Of a stretch of 15,483 bases of DNA, positions 7,393-15,483 are shown in pieces; position 1 is the first letter of the stretch; the number at the start of each line of letters is the position of its first letter. The stretch is taken from NCBI GenBank assembly GCA_009775605.1, contig VSPV01000053.1, positions 1 to 15,483 on the forward strand, in the 5' to 3' direction. A model generated the notes under the pieces. The model was not told where the DNA came from and ran no database searches. It saw only the letters and a list, made by a program, of their open reading frames with translations. Source of the DNA: Paramuribaculum sp. (GTDB lineage: Bacteria > Bacteroidota > Bacteroidia > Bacteroidales > Muribaculaceae). The position numbers and the translations under genes are program-made.

Positions 7393-10300
7393 TTCGTGTC
7401 AATTTCTTTTGAAATTACAGGGGTTGCGGCGGTGTCGGCTGTCGCGGCTTTTTCGAGCGGAGGAAGCTTTTTGGGCGGACGGCGCAGACGGAAGATGTCG
7501 CGGAAACTGTTGATTTTGCGGCGGAGCACGAATCCCACGCCGGTCTGGGTGATTTCGCCCTCGAGAATGCTCTCGTAGCCCACATGGCGGAACAGGCGCA
7601 CATACATCGACCCGCTGCGGTTGAGCATATACTCAAACGAGATGTCGTTGATGAGATTCTGGGCGAAATTCTCGTCGGCATCGGCGTCGGTGGAATAGTT
7701 GCCGCCGACCACAATCTTTATTCGGTCATTGAAGAGCGATTTGCTCACGCGGTAGGAATAGCTGGTGGTGGTGGAGCTGCTGCCGTCGGTGGTCTTGTCA
7801 TACTGGTCGATTCCGAAGGAGATGTCCACGCCCTTGATGTTGTTGGCGGCCCAGGAGTTGATCTGCGACTCGAGGAACGAGAACAGCTGGTTGCCCGAAA
7901 GATTGGCGTTGCCTTTGGTGCCAGGGCCGGTATAGACGTTGTAGAGGAGCATGTTCATGGCCTGGTTGGCGCGCTGCTGGGGCGACATGGATGAAAGCTC
8001 GTTCTCTATGGTGAGGTCGTCGTTGGTGGAGAGGTCGAAGGACACGTTCATGTCCTGAAGGGTGTTGGTGACCGAAAGCGCGATGTCGAAGTTCACCAGA
8101 CGGGAGTTCTGGCCCTGCTGGGTCACGTTGGCCTTCAGACGGTCCACCGCCTTGATGTTGAGCACGGGATTGAGCATCGGGCCGTTGAAGGCTATATAAC
8201 TCCCTTCCTGGAAGGTGAAGTTTTTCTCCGACATGAAGGGAGGTGAATAGCGCACGAAACCCTTGTTGATGTTGAAGCGCCCCACTATGCGGCCGTCGCT
8301 CATAGGTGTCATGGTGTAGTTCAGGGTACCTTCTCCCTCTATCGACGCCTTGTTTTTGCCGTCGGGTGAAAGGTCTACGTTTATGGTCGAGCCGGAGGAG
8401 ACGGTGAGAGCGGCATCGAGGTTCATCATCATCTGCGGCTTGACTATGGTATCGGCTTCTTCGACCTGAGTGGTGTCGGAGAACTGGACGAAACGCACCA
8501 TCGAGCCTTCGTTGCGGGAGACTATGCGTGAATCCGAAGCACCGGTCATCACGTATGTGACGTTTGTGCCGGGAAGGACATTCAGGCGCGCGTCAACATC
8601 GAGGAAACTCATAGACCCCTTTACGGAGGCATCGAGATCCACGAAGGCCTTGCCGTAGACGCTGGCGCCGCGCGGACGCGAGGAGTTGACAATCTGCATG
8701 TCGGAAGCCTTGGCCGTGAGGTCGATCAGCACGTTGGTAAGACTCCGTATGTCCACGGTGCCGTTAAGCGCCAGGTCGTGACCGTTGAGGCCGCCGATTG
8801 TGAAGTTGCTGAAACGTACCACGTTGCTGTCAACCGGTACCTTTTCTTCGGAGAAGGGGTAGCTTGCGCCGGTCATTCCCACTTTCACTGCTGTGGAATC
8901 GAAATCAATGAATCCGTTGAACACGGGCGACGCCATGTCGCCCGTTATTTTCATCTGGCCGTTGAGCATTCCGCGCAGCTGTGCCACATCCTTGGGCAGG
9001 AAGGGATTGACGGTGCGCAGCGGGAACCGTATCATGGAGAAGTCCAGAAGGAAGGGAGTGGCGAGGGTGCTGTCGTTGAGCACGCCGTTTGCGGTGATTA
9101 CTTTCACGCTGTCAACCAGAAGGTCCACGTTGGCGTGCAGACCGCGGTTGCCGGTGCGCACATCGGTTCGCAGGGTGAATGAGCCCACGCGGTCACGTCC
9201 GTAGTAGAGATCGTTGAGGTCAATGTCGCCGTTGCCGGTGAATTCGGAAATACGGCGCGGATCCCAGTGAACGAGCATGTCGGCACCGAGAACGCCTTTA
9301 ATCGGGGGAGCGAAGGGTGAGATTGAGAGCCAGTCGGCAAGATTGATATTGGCCAGGCGTATCCTCACGTCGTCCTGACGGTCCATGTCATGAAGGCCCA
9401 GAGTGTCGGAGGCTTCGGCGTGGGCTGTGCGTATGCTCAGCATGCTGCTGTCGCTCTTAAGCTCCAGATTGGCGTCGAGATGCTTGTGGGGGAAGTTGAA
9501 TGAAATGAAATTGTCGGTGTTCAGCCTCCACTTCTTGTAGGCGATAACCGGCGCGCGGGGCACGAGTTTCACCACCAGCGAGGAATCGGGCTTCATTACC
9601 GAAGTGAGGCCTATGCGGAAGCCCTGACGGCCTGCGATGTCGCTCTGGTTGATCATTGCGGCAAGCCGGTCGCCACCAATGAAGCCGTTGAGCTGCACAT
9701 GGGCGAAGTCATCGAATGTCCCCTTGCGGTTGTTCATGGCGAGGGTGTAGAGGAGGTAGCGCCCGCGCTGACGGCCGGAGAAGGTGATGGTGTCGGTGCG
9801 CACGGTGCCGGACGTGAGTCCGAGCACACGCGAGGAGAACCTTACGATAGAGTCGTTGCTGAGAGTCATACGGGCTGATTTCAGCGATATCTTGCTGTAA
9901 GCGAGATAGCGGGCCACGAGGTTGTTGCTTCCCATGTTCATGTCCAGCTGCATGTGGGGGAGAGTGGACTGGAGCGTGTCGATGGCGAGATGGAATGTGG
10001 CGAGTTCCTTTTTAAGGTTCTCGGAAGTGAGAGTGATCGATCGCGTAAGAGAGTCGAGATTGCACAGGGCATGGAAATCGGCTGTGAGATCGCCCGTGGT
10101 GAGTTTGGCCGAGGTTGTCGAGTCGGCTTTGAACGAGGCTGTGATTTCCGGCGCTGTAATGCGGTCGTCGCCCAGCGTCCAGTCCAGACGGTTTACGGTG
10201 GCGCGTGCGTCGATGAAGCCGGTGCGCGGGTCGAAAGAGCCGTCGGAATCGAGCTGCATGGCTCCGAACATGGTATTGTCGGCGAGATGGAAGGACTGAA

Positions 10301-12236
10301 GGTCGATGTGCTGCACGTCGCCGTCGAGGCGCCAGCGGTAGTCGCCTTGCGCGAGATCGCATGAAAGGGTGGCGTCCATGTCGAGAGCCGGGTTGCGCGA
10401 GAGGATGTCGGCGTTGAGCATCGATTTGTCGAGGCGCGCGTTGACGGAAACATTGCGCAGCTCCTCGCCGTTGTAGACGGCACTGCCGAGATTGACAGCG
10501 GCTGTGAGGGAGGTGGCGGGAGAGAATACGTCGTAGCCGTGGCCCTTGGCCTTGGCCGTAAGGGTCACATTGCCTACTCCGAGCGAGGGCATGAAAGATG
10601 CCACCGGGAAGTCCTTGATGTCGAGGGTGGCATCGTAGCCTTTGGCTTTCTGCTGCCAGCGGCCGTCGAGAGCCATATTGCCCTTGCCGGTGATTACGGC
10701 CACTTTACCGTCCACCAGTCCGGGCGAATAGTTTATGCGGCCTTTGATGCGCGTGGGCGGGATGTTGACCTCGCGGGCCATTTTCGCTTCAAGCAGGGTG
10801 GGCTTGATGAAGTTCACATCGGTCAGGGTGCCGTCTATGTCCACGCGGCCGTTCATGCTGTTGAAGTCCATGGGATTGTCGATGTGGCCGGAGGCGAGCA
10901 CCGAGAGGTAACGGTGCATCGAGGCGCTGACGGTGTCGATGTCGAGGCTGCCCGAGGTGCCGTGAACGCGGGCAAGGAGGTTGATGTCGGAGGTGCGCGG
11001 CACGCTTCTCAGCATGGGCGAGAGGGAGGGCATGAACATCTCCACGTCGGCCAGGCCAATTGTCCCGTCGGCATCGAGCCGGAGAGGCAGCGAGGGGTCC
11101 CGGGCGAGGTCGCCCATGCCCATCATGCCGTTGAAGGCGAGGTGAGAGAAAACGGTGGAAATGTTGAAGTCGCGTGCCTCCATTCTGGCGGAGTCCATGG
11201 CGAATGTTCCGCTGCCCTGTATGGAAAGGCCGGAGCGCTCGCGGGCGGCGAAACGGCGCAGAGGCACGGTGATTTCCACGCCGTGGTTGTAGAACGAGTC
11301 GACACTGAGGTCGATGCCTGTCGCCTCGATATAGTTTACGTCAAAGCCCGGCACGGGTTCGGCTCCACGCATGGCGTAGAGCGCGTGGCGCCCCGTGAGG
11401 CCGAGATGACCGGCTGTGATTGTCCATGCATCGGCAGGCGTTGTTACGCTGCTGTCGACGCGGGCGGAGTCGGTGCGGGGCCGGTAAGTTTTGAGAAATT
11501 CCGCGGAGGGGGTGAGATAGGCAGCCGTAACGGAATCGACGGTAAGGGATGAGGCTGTGATTTTTTTTAGTCCCATGTCTATTATTCCGTCGGCCAGACG
11601 CGCCAGCGGCACGGTGACGTCCATGGAGTCGATGACGGGGAGCATGGCCATGCGGAAGCGGACATTGCGCAGCTCTATTTCAGGCGCGGAAATCCGCATG
11701 GGCTTGGAGGCGGTGGTGTCGGCGCGCGATTCGGTAACGGTATCTTTCATTGAAAGAACAACGTCGGCCCCGTCGAGCACGGTGGGGCCTATCGCGATGT
11801 CGCTGAACGAGAGATTGGAGGATGTGGAGCGGGTCACGAAGCTGTTGATTCTTGCAGTGAGCTGCATGGCGGAGTCGGGGTTGCCCATACGGTACATGAC
11901 ATCTGAAAGCGATGCTTCCTTCACGTCGAGGCGTCCGCGCAGCAGCGGAAGAAAGGCCACGTCGAGATTCATCTTCGCGGCACTGACCATGGTGTCGCCT
12001 GAGGCCTCGCGCACCGTCGCGCCGTCTACCACGAGGGTGAGGGGGAAGCGCAGACGCAGATAACCGATGGAGATGTCAAGCCCCGATGATTTCTTTACTT
12101 CCTTGACCGCTATGTCTTTAGCCAGATTCTGCACGGCGGGGATATAAAGCACCGCCGGAATTATCACTACAAGAGCCAGGACTATAGCTATAGCCCACAG
12201 CACCGTTTTCTTGACGATATGTAGAAATTTCCTCAC
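7389..12236 (-). CDS. tamB: TamB: periplasm-spanning translocation/assembly module protein (AsmA-like, DUF490)
   Basis: Inner-membrane-anchored protein whose long beta-taco body bridges the periplasm to the Omp85 partner. The family is linked to outer-membrane protein assembly and, for AsmA-like relatives, phospholipid transport. It has 1615 residues, in the usual range. The N-terminus is basic, followed by one membrane helix (about 11-32, TVLWAIAIVLALVVIIPAVL). A very long repetitive beta-rich region with alternating polar and apolar residues follows. The conserved C-terminal TamB domain spans about 1270-1575, with GRFNINKGFVRY, FNGPMLNPVLNI, SPQQRANQAMNMLLYN (near 1425) and GVGFVLRR (near 1565). 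A proline- and lysine-rich tail ends it. The start is GTG at 12236, chosen because it puts the basic residues directly before the helix; no ATG is available there. It overlaps tamL by 4 bp and follows lptD by 108 bp, with no perfect TAnnTTTG box between. Confidence 0.92.
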   Translation of the reverse strand: MRKFLHIVKKTVLWAIAIVLALVVIIPAVLYIPAVQNLAKDIAVKEVKKSSGLDISIGYLRLRFPLTLVVDGATVREASGDTMVSAAKMNLDVAFLPLLRGRLDVKEASLSDVMYRMGNPDSAMQLTARINSFVTRSTSSNLSFSDIAIGPTVLDGADVVLSMKDTVTESRADTTASKPMRISAPEIELRNVRFRMAMLPVIDSMDVTVPLARLADGIIDMGLKKITASSLTVDSVTAAYLTPSAEFLKTYRPRTDSARVDSSVTTPADAWTITAGHLGLTGRHALYAMRGAEPVPGFDVNYIEATGIDLSVDSFYNHGVEITVPLRRFAARERSGLSIQGSGTFAMDSARMEARDFNISTVFSHLAFNGMMGMGDLARDPSLPLRLDADGTIGLADVEMFMPSLSPMLRSVPRTSDINLLARVHGTSGSLDIDTVSASMHRYLSVLASGHIDNPMDFNSMNGRVDIDGTLTDVNFIKPTLLEAKMAREVNIPPTRIKGRINYSPGLVDGKVAVITGKGNMALDGRWQQKAKGYDATLDIKDFPVASFMPSLGVGNVTLTAKAKGHGYDVFSPATSLTAAVNLGSAVYNGEELRNVSVNARLDKSMLNADILSRNPALDMDATLSCDLAQGDYRWRLDGDVQHIDLQSFHLADNTMFGAMQLDSDGSFDPRTGFIDARATVNRLDWTLGDDRITAPEITASFKADSTTSAKLTTGDLTADFHALCNLDSLTRSITLTSENLKKELATFHLAIDTLQSTLPHMQLDMNMGSNNLVARYLAYSKISLKSARMTLSNDSIVRFSSRVLGLTSGTVRTDTITFSGRQRGRYLLYTLAMNNRKGTFDDFAHVQLNGFIGGDRLAAMINQSDIAGRQGFRIGLTSVMKPDSSLVVKLVPRAPVIAYKKWRLNTDNFISFNFPHKHLDANLELKSDSSMLSIRTAHAEASDTLGLHDMDRQDDVRIRLANINLADWLSISPFAPPIKGVLGADMLVHWDPRRISEFTGNGDIDLNDLYYGRDRVGSFTLRTDVRTGNRGLHANVDLLVDSVKVITANGVLNDSTLATPFLLDFSMIRFPLRTVNPFLPKDVAQLRGMLNGQMKITGDMASPVFNGFIDFDSTAVKVGMTGASYPFSEEKVPVDSNVVRFSNFTIGGLNGHDLALNGTVDIRSLTNVLIDLTAKASDMQIVNSSRPRGASVYGKAFVDLDASVKGSMSFLDVDARLNVLPGTNVTYVMTGASDSRIVSRNEGSMVRFVQFSDTTQVEEADTIVKPQMMMNLDAALTVSSGSTINVDLSPDGKNKASIEGEGTLNYTMTPMSDGRIVGRFNINKGFVRYSPPFMSEKNFTFQEGSYIAFNGPMLNPVLNIKAVDRLKANVTQQGQNSRLVNFDIALSVTNTLQDMNVSFDLSTNDDLTIENELSSMSPQQRANQAMNMLLYNVYTGPGTKGNANLSGNQLFSFLESQINSWAANNIKGVDISFGIDQYDKTTDGSSSTTTSYSYRVSKSLFNDRIKIVVGGNYSTDADADENFAQNLINDISFEYMLNRSGSMYVRLFRHVGYESILEGEITQTGVGFVLRRKINSFRDIFRLRRPPKKLPPLEKAATADTAATPVISKEIDTK

Positions 12237-12344
12237 AAATCAATAGTTTTCACGTAATTCTACAACGCCTCAGCGGCGCCGATAGTTTAGGCGGCGGTAC
12301 CATTATGACGCACCCTCGCCATCCGGAGTTAACAGATATGGAAA

Positions 12345-15173
12345 TCAATACCAGTTCACGCCGTTGGAAAGAGAGGAGCGCTTGTCGTACTTGAGGTCCT
12401 GAAGGAGTGAGGAGTTTACGGAAATATGGAAGTTGTAGCTTTTGTACGGGCCCACGGGCACGAAGCTTGCCGTCATGGTGAAGCAGTGGAGGTCGCGAGA
12501 TATGTTGCAGTTCATATACGCGAGCTTGTGGGTGTCGAAATTGTAGCTGGCGGTGAATCCGAAATTCCAGTGGCGTGTGGGGCGTATGTTGCCCGACAGG
12601 CTGAGGTTCTGGGTGATTCGGCCATCGTACTCCATCTTGCGTTTGTTGAACTCGCCGTAACCGTAGCTCACGGAATAGTTGAGCGAGAGACTCCAGGGCA
12701 CTTCCCATACCATGTAGCCGTTGGGGCCAATTTCGGTTTCATTGGAATTCTCTTCGGTATCATCGTCGGCGCCGGGCATGCGTCCGCGCAGGGAGCCGCT
12801 GTCCTTTGGAGTGGAGTTGGCGGATTTGTCGTTGTTCTTGTCTTTGTCTTTGTTACGGCCGAAGAGGTTCTTGAAGGTATCGTTGTTGAAAGTGTAGGAG
12901 AACGAGGTGCCGGTGCTTGACAGGCGGCCGATGCCTTTGCCTGCTTTCCAGCGCGGGATGTTGACGCGCACGGGGTTTCCGGCCGAGTTGAGCTGGTAGG
13001 TGTAGACATCCCACACGGCCGAGAGATTGAGGTTGAAGTTCTTGACCAGACGGAGCATCAGCGAGGTGTTGATGTTGCTCCAGTTGAGAGAGTCGGCGGC
13101 GAAGTTGTAGCTCTGGGATATGGAGAAGTTCTCGATGAGCGACACTTTTTTCTCGTCGATACTGTCGTTGTCTGATTTCACCTTCATCTCAAGGTTATTG
13201 GCCAGCGAGAAGCTCACGGTACCGGTCTTTCCGGTTCCGGGCACACCGAACAGCGAGTTGGGGAAGAGCGAGTATTTGCGCTGCTGCATCTTACCCTCGG
13301 TGTCGAGATAATCGTAGGTGCCGTAATATCCGAAGAAGGGCGAACCGAAGTCGGGGGCGGCCGAGAAGCTGACGGTAGGCGTCATCACGTGGCGGATCAT
13401 CTTCACGCGGTCGCCGAGGAACTTCATCGGTTTCCAGAAACCGTAGATTTTGGTGGACATAGACACGGCGGCATTGAAATCCCACACGTTGTAGAAGTTA
13501 TAGCTTGTGTCGCAGATCTCACGGGCTGCGTTGGGGTCCCACTGGCGACGCACTTTCGAGGAATACATGCGGTCGTTGAGTGTGACGCTGGGGGTAATGT
13601 TCAGCACATTGAAGGCATTGAATGTGGCTGAAATCGGCACCGAATGACGCATGCCGTTGCGCCAGTCCTTTATAAGGCTTTTCTTGAAGAACTCGTCCTG
13701 CTTGGCGGTCAGTGAGTTGCTGAACTGACCGGAATAAGACAGCTTTATTTTCTCATACCACCGCTCGTTGCCAACGGCACGCTTGCGCTTGAACGGATTG
13801 GTCTGCGACATAGTGACGGTGAAGTTGGGGAACGACACGGCAAGGGTGGAGTCGTTGGAGCGCTGGGCTATGTTGGCGGTTCCGGAGAAGCTCCATTTCG
13901 AGCCCGGCGGACGGTATGTGAAGTTGACGGTGGAGCTTTTGGTGTTCTCGGTGAAGGAGTTGCTGTAGTAGCTGTTGAGGTCGTTGCGCGAGTAGCCCGA
14001 TGTGGTGAAGTTTACCGAGGCCGAGAAGTTGAATATGGGATTGCTCTTTGCATCCTGGGTGTGGTTCCACAGCACCTGGAAGTTGGTCTGCCGTGAATAG
14101 TCGGGCAGTCCTTTGTCGCCGAGTACCGTGCGGAGATAGCTGATGTTGAAGCTTCCGGAATAGCGGTAGCGCTTCACGTAGGCCGAGCGCGCCTGCAGTC
14201 CCCACGAGCCTTTGGTGTAGAGCTCTCCGGTGAGGGCGAGGTCAATATTGTCGTTAATGGCGAAATAGTATCCTCCGTTGCTGAGATAGAATCCGCGGTT
14301 GTAGTCGTCGCCGAAGGTGGGGAAGATAATGCCGCTGGAATATTTCTCAGAGAAGGGGAAATAACCGAAGGGAACGGCGAGGGGGAGGGGGAGACCGGCG
14401 AGAACCATGTAGGCGGGACCGGTCACAATGTCTTTTTTCGGGCGCACCTTCGCTTTGGTGAGCTGGAGGTAGAAGTGGGGGTCGTCGTGGTTGTCGCAGG
14501 TGGTGTAGCGTCCGTTTTCGAGATAGAAGGTGTTCTTGTCGATTTTCTTGGAGGTGCCTCCGGTGAGGTAGCCTTCGCCCTGCTCGGTGATCACGTCGGT
14601 GATGAAACCCTTCTCGGTCTTGAAGTTGTAGCGCATGGTCTTCGACTTGTAGCTTGTGCCGTTGTCGGTGAATACAGGCGAGCCCTGTACGGTTCCGGAG
14701 CTGTCGGGAACGCCCACGGCGTAGACCATGTTGTTGTCGAGGTTCATCTCTATGCTTGCGGCATCGAGGGAGATGTCGCCGTAGGTCACCTTGCAGTCGC
14801 CATATAGGTTGGCGTTGTTCTGGCCTATGAGCACTATGGAGTCCTTGGCGGCGATGTCAACCTTGTTGTCGAGATCGACTTTATAACGGATTATGCGTGG
14901 GCCTTTTGCCGATGCCGAGGTGTCGGCGCTATCGGAGGGAGCGCCGTCGCCGCTGAGGCGCTCGCGGCGCTTCTGCGCAGTGGTGAGATGTGGCAGGGAG
15001 TCAGGTGAGGGCGCGGACAGCAGGGAGTCGAGATACGCGTCGGCACGCGCGGAGTCGGCCGGGAGCTGGATAGGGGGCTCGGCGGGCGATTGTCCGGAAC
15101 GTCCTGCGGATGCTGCCAGTGACAGGGCCATAACGGCCACAGTGAGAATAATATATAGTCGGGATAACCTCAA
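12345..15173 (-). CDS. lptD: LptD-like LPS-assembly outer membrane protein
   Basis: Outer-membrane translocon that inserts lipopolysaccharide into the outer leaflet, last step of the Lpt pathway. The 942 residues begin with a signal peptide (residues 1-23, ending ASA). A Pro/Ser/Asp-rich linker follows to about 92. An OstA/LptA-like jellyroll spans about 95-235, including GRYTTCDNHDDPHFYL. A long barrel follows, containing the LptD motif IRHVMTPTVSF (593-603). The protein ends in WY, an aromatic C-terminus typical of barrels. A highly charged insert (about 773-815, rich in K, D, N, E) is probably a surface loop. Five cysteines remain after the signal (127, 226, 554, 889, 897). The start is TTG at 15173: no upstream ATG is in frame, and the ATG at residue 15 would cut the signal peptide in half. 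It is the first gene of a block with tamB and tamL. Identity is firm at family level. Confidence 0.87.
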   Translation of the reverse strand: MRLSRLYIILTVAVMALSLAASAGRSGQSPAEPPIQLPADSARADAYLDSLLSAPSPDSLPHLTTAQKRRERLSGDGAPSDSADTSASAKGPRIIRYKVDLDNKVDIAAKDSIVLIGQNNANLYGDCKVTYGDISLDAASIEMNLDNNMVYAVGVPDSSGTVQGSPVFTDNGTSYKSKTMRYNFKTEKGFITDVITEQGEGYLTGGTSKKIDKNTFYLENGRYTTCDNHDDPHFYLQLTKAKVRPKKDIVTGPAYMVLAGLPLPLAVPFGYFPFSEKYSSGIIFPTFGDDYNRGFYLSNGGYYFAINDNIDLALTGELYTKGSWGLQARSAYVKRYRYSGSFNISYLRTVLGDKGLPDYSRQTNFQVLWNHTQDAKSNPIFNFSASVNFTTSGYSRNDLNSYYSNSFTENTKSSTVNFTYRPPGSKWSFSGTANIAQRSNDSTLAVSFPNFTVTMSQTNPFKRKRAVGNERWYEKIKLSYSGQFSNSLTAKQDEFFKKSLIKDWRNGMRHSVPISATFNAFNVLNITPSVTLNDRMYSSKVRRQWDPNAAREICDTSYNFYNVWDFNAAVSMSTKIYGFWKPMKFLGDRVKMIRHVMTPTVSFSAAPDFGSPFFGYYGTYDYLDTEGKMQQRKYSLFPNSLFGVPGTGKTGTVSFSLANNLEMKVKSDNDSIDEKKVSLIENFSISQSYNFAADSLNWSNINTSLMLRLVKNFNLNLSAVWDVYTYQLNSAGNPVRVNIPRWKAGKGIGRLSSTGTSFSYTFNNDTFKNLFGRNKDKDKNNDKSANSTPKDSGSLRGRMPGADDDTEENSNETEIGPNGYMVWEVPWSLSLNYSVSYGYGEFNKRKMEYDGRITQNLSLSGNIRPTRHWNFGFTASYNFDTHKLAYMNCNISRDLHCFTMTASFVPVGPYKSYNFHISVNSSLLQDLKYDKRSSLSNGVNWY

Positions 15174-15204
15174 GGGAATTCTTTGGGATGACTGGTTTTC
15201 GCTG

Positions 15205-15235
15205 CAAAGATAACACTACTTGGGGAAACGCCCAA
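15205..15235 (-). promoter_or_regulatory. Bacteroidota-type promoter for lptD (and probably tamB-tamL)
   Basis: On the minus strand the -7 box TATCTTTG (15212-15205) matches TAnnTTTG exactly, and a TTG at 15235-15233 stands 20 bp upstream. This is the best promoter in the window. Transcription would begin near 15198, giving a leader of about 25 nt before the TTG start codon at 15173, which supports that unusual start. Confidence 0.7.
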
Positions 15236-15264
15236 TTTTTTGGGAGACAAAGGAGGGGGAAGTA

Positions 15265-15306
15265 ACGATATGCGAGGCACGCATCTTTGCTTGCCTCGCA
15301 TATTGT
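15265..15306. repeat. Strong inverted repeat upstream of lptD
   Basis: ATATGCGAGGCA (15268-15279) and TGCCTCGCATAT (15292-15303) are perfect reverse complements separated by 12 bases. The stem extends outward by A-T, C-G and one G-T pair to 15 pairs (15265-15306). It lies outside any recognisable gene. No T-tract follows on either strand, so it is not a standard intrinsic terminator. It could be a terminator hairpin for a gene beyond the right edge, an RNA processing or protein-binding site, or a dispersed palindromic element. Confidence 0.8.
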
Positions 15307-15380
15307 AATGTCTGTGGCCCATGCTTGCGCCATGTGCGGCGTCGCGCTCTCCGAGGCTCCGCCTCTGATTGGGAGAGGGG

Positions 15381-15483
15381 CTCGGAGGGTTCTGAGGCTT
15401 CGGAGATTTCGGAGATTTCGGATTATTCGGAGCCTTCGGAGGATTCGGAGCGGTCGGACGGGTTGGACTGGTCGGAGATAGGG
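15381..15483. repeat. Imperfect tandem repeat, period 9 bp (TTCGGA + 3 variable bases)
   Basis: The hexamer TTCGGA or a near match recurs at exact 9 bp steps, with its last base at 15386, 15395, 15404, 15413, 15422, 15431, 15440, 15449, 15458, 15467 and 15476. Six consecutive copies from 15399 to 15449 are perfect, each followed by a different or similar trinucleotide. Outer copies diverge (CTCGGA, TTCTGA, GTCGGA, GTTGGA). The array continues to the window edge, so its full length is unknown. On the minus strand the unit reads TCCGAA. Because the period is three codons, every frame yields a tripeptide repeat, but some frames meet stops (TGA at 15393 on plus, TAA in the TCCGAATAA unit on minus), so coding is unlikely. 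Confidence 0.85.

Larger units (their letters stand above)
15213..15483. other. Intergenic region right of lptD, no gene recognised
   Basis: I see no convincing protein or RNA gene here. The open frames across it are arginine-rich and low in complexity because of the 9 bp repeat. Apart from the inverted repeat and the tandem repeat, it holds a small hairpin GAGGC-TCC-GCCTC near 15354-15366 and a 7 bp inverted repeat (CTCCGAG near 15349, CTCGGAG at 15381). Together they make this a structure-rich, non-coding-looking stretch. Confidence 0.6.

Noticed and set aside
10539..11552. Plus-strand open frame of 337 codons opposite tamB
   Set aside because: Shadow of tamB: composition rich in H, G, V and E, and no recognisable protein features.
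12275..12333. Four 6 bp palindromes (GGCGCC, GGTACC, TCCGGA, GTTAAC) in the lptD-tamB gap
   Set aside because: They share no sequence and no regular spacing; most likely chance.
15282..15289. CATCTTTG in the hairpin loop as a plus-strand -7 promoter box
   Set aside because: It has one mismatch to TAnnTTTG, no TTG about 20 bp upstream, and no gene to its right that I can recognise.
15287..15481. Arginine-rich open frame over the 9 bp repeat
   Set aside because: Its translation is simply the repeat read in one frame; nothing suggests a real protein.
15381..15483. CRISPR array
   Set aside because: The unit is 9 bp with a 3 bp variable part, far too short for repeats and spacers, and no cas genes are present.

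Overview
The window looks like chromosomal DNA from the phylum Bacteroidota, most likely order Bacteroidales. A Muribaculaceae-like gut lineage is a guess from the GC-rich coding sequence. The evidence is: a type III glutamine synthetase, a DapL-type lysine/DAP pathway, a TamA relative carrying a lipoprotein signal (TamL), a Bacteroidota-style LptD, three promoters with the TAnnTTTG -7 box, and gene starts without Shine-Dalgarno sequences. No phage, transposon, CRISPR or RNA gene was recognised.

Left block (1-3015, all minus strand): dapF, then dapL, then the 5' part of glnN, which runs off the left edge. DapL makes LL-diaminopimelate directly from tetrahydrodipicolinate using glutamate as amino donor. 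DapF converts it to meso-DAP for peptidoglycan and lysine. Glutamine synthetase III supplies glutamine nitrogen. dapF and dapL are 19 bp apart and are probably one transcript. glnN follows after a 74 bp AT-rich gap.

Middle (3016-5075): an AT-rich divergent promoter region with a 14 bp palindrome separates dapF from a plus-strand gene for a secreted GH20 beta-N-acetylhexosaminidase. That gene ends 16 bp from the convergent tamL gene, and a small hairpin spans the junction.

Right block (5092-15173, minus strand): lptD, tamB and tamL in transcription order. All three act in outer-membrane assembly: LPS insertion (LptD), the periplasm-spanning lipid-transfer or assembly bridge (TamB), and its Omp85 outer-membrane partner (TamL). 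tamB and tamL overlap by 4 bp (ATGA). A good Bacteroidota promoter lies just upstream of lptD, and I see none inside the block, so one transcript is plausible.

Right edge (15213-15483): no gene recognised. It holds a strong inverted repeat (12 perfect pairs, extendable to 15) and an imperfect tandem repeat of exact period 9 bp (TTCGGA plus three variable bases, at least 11 units) that runs off the window. These two elements are the least explained sequence here. The genes themselves are recognisable families, and I did not find a clearly new multi-gene system.
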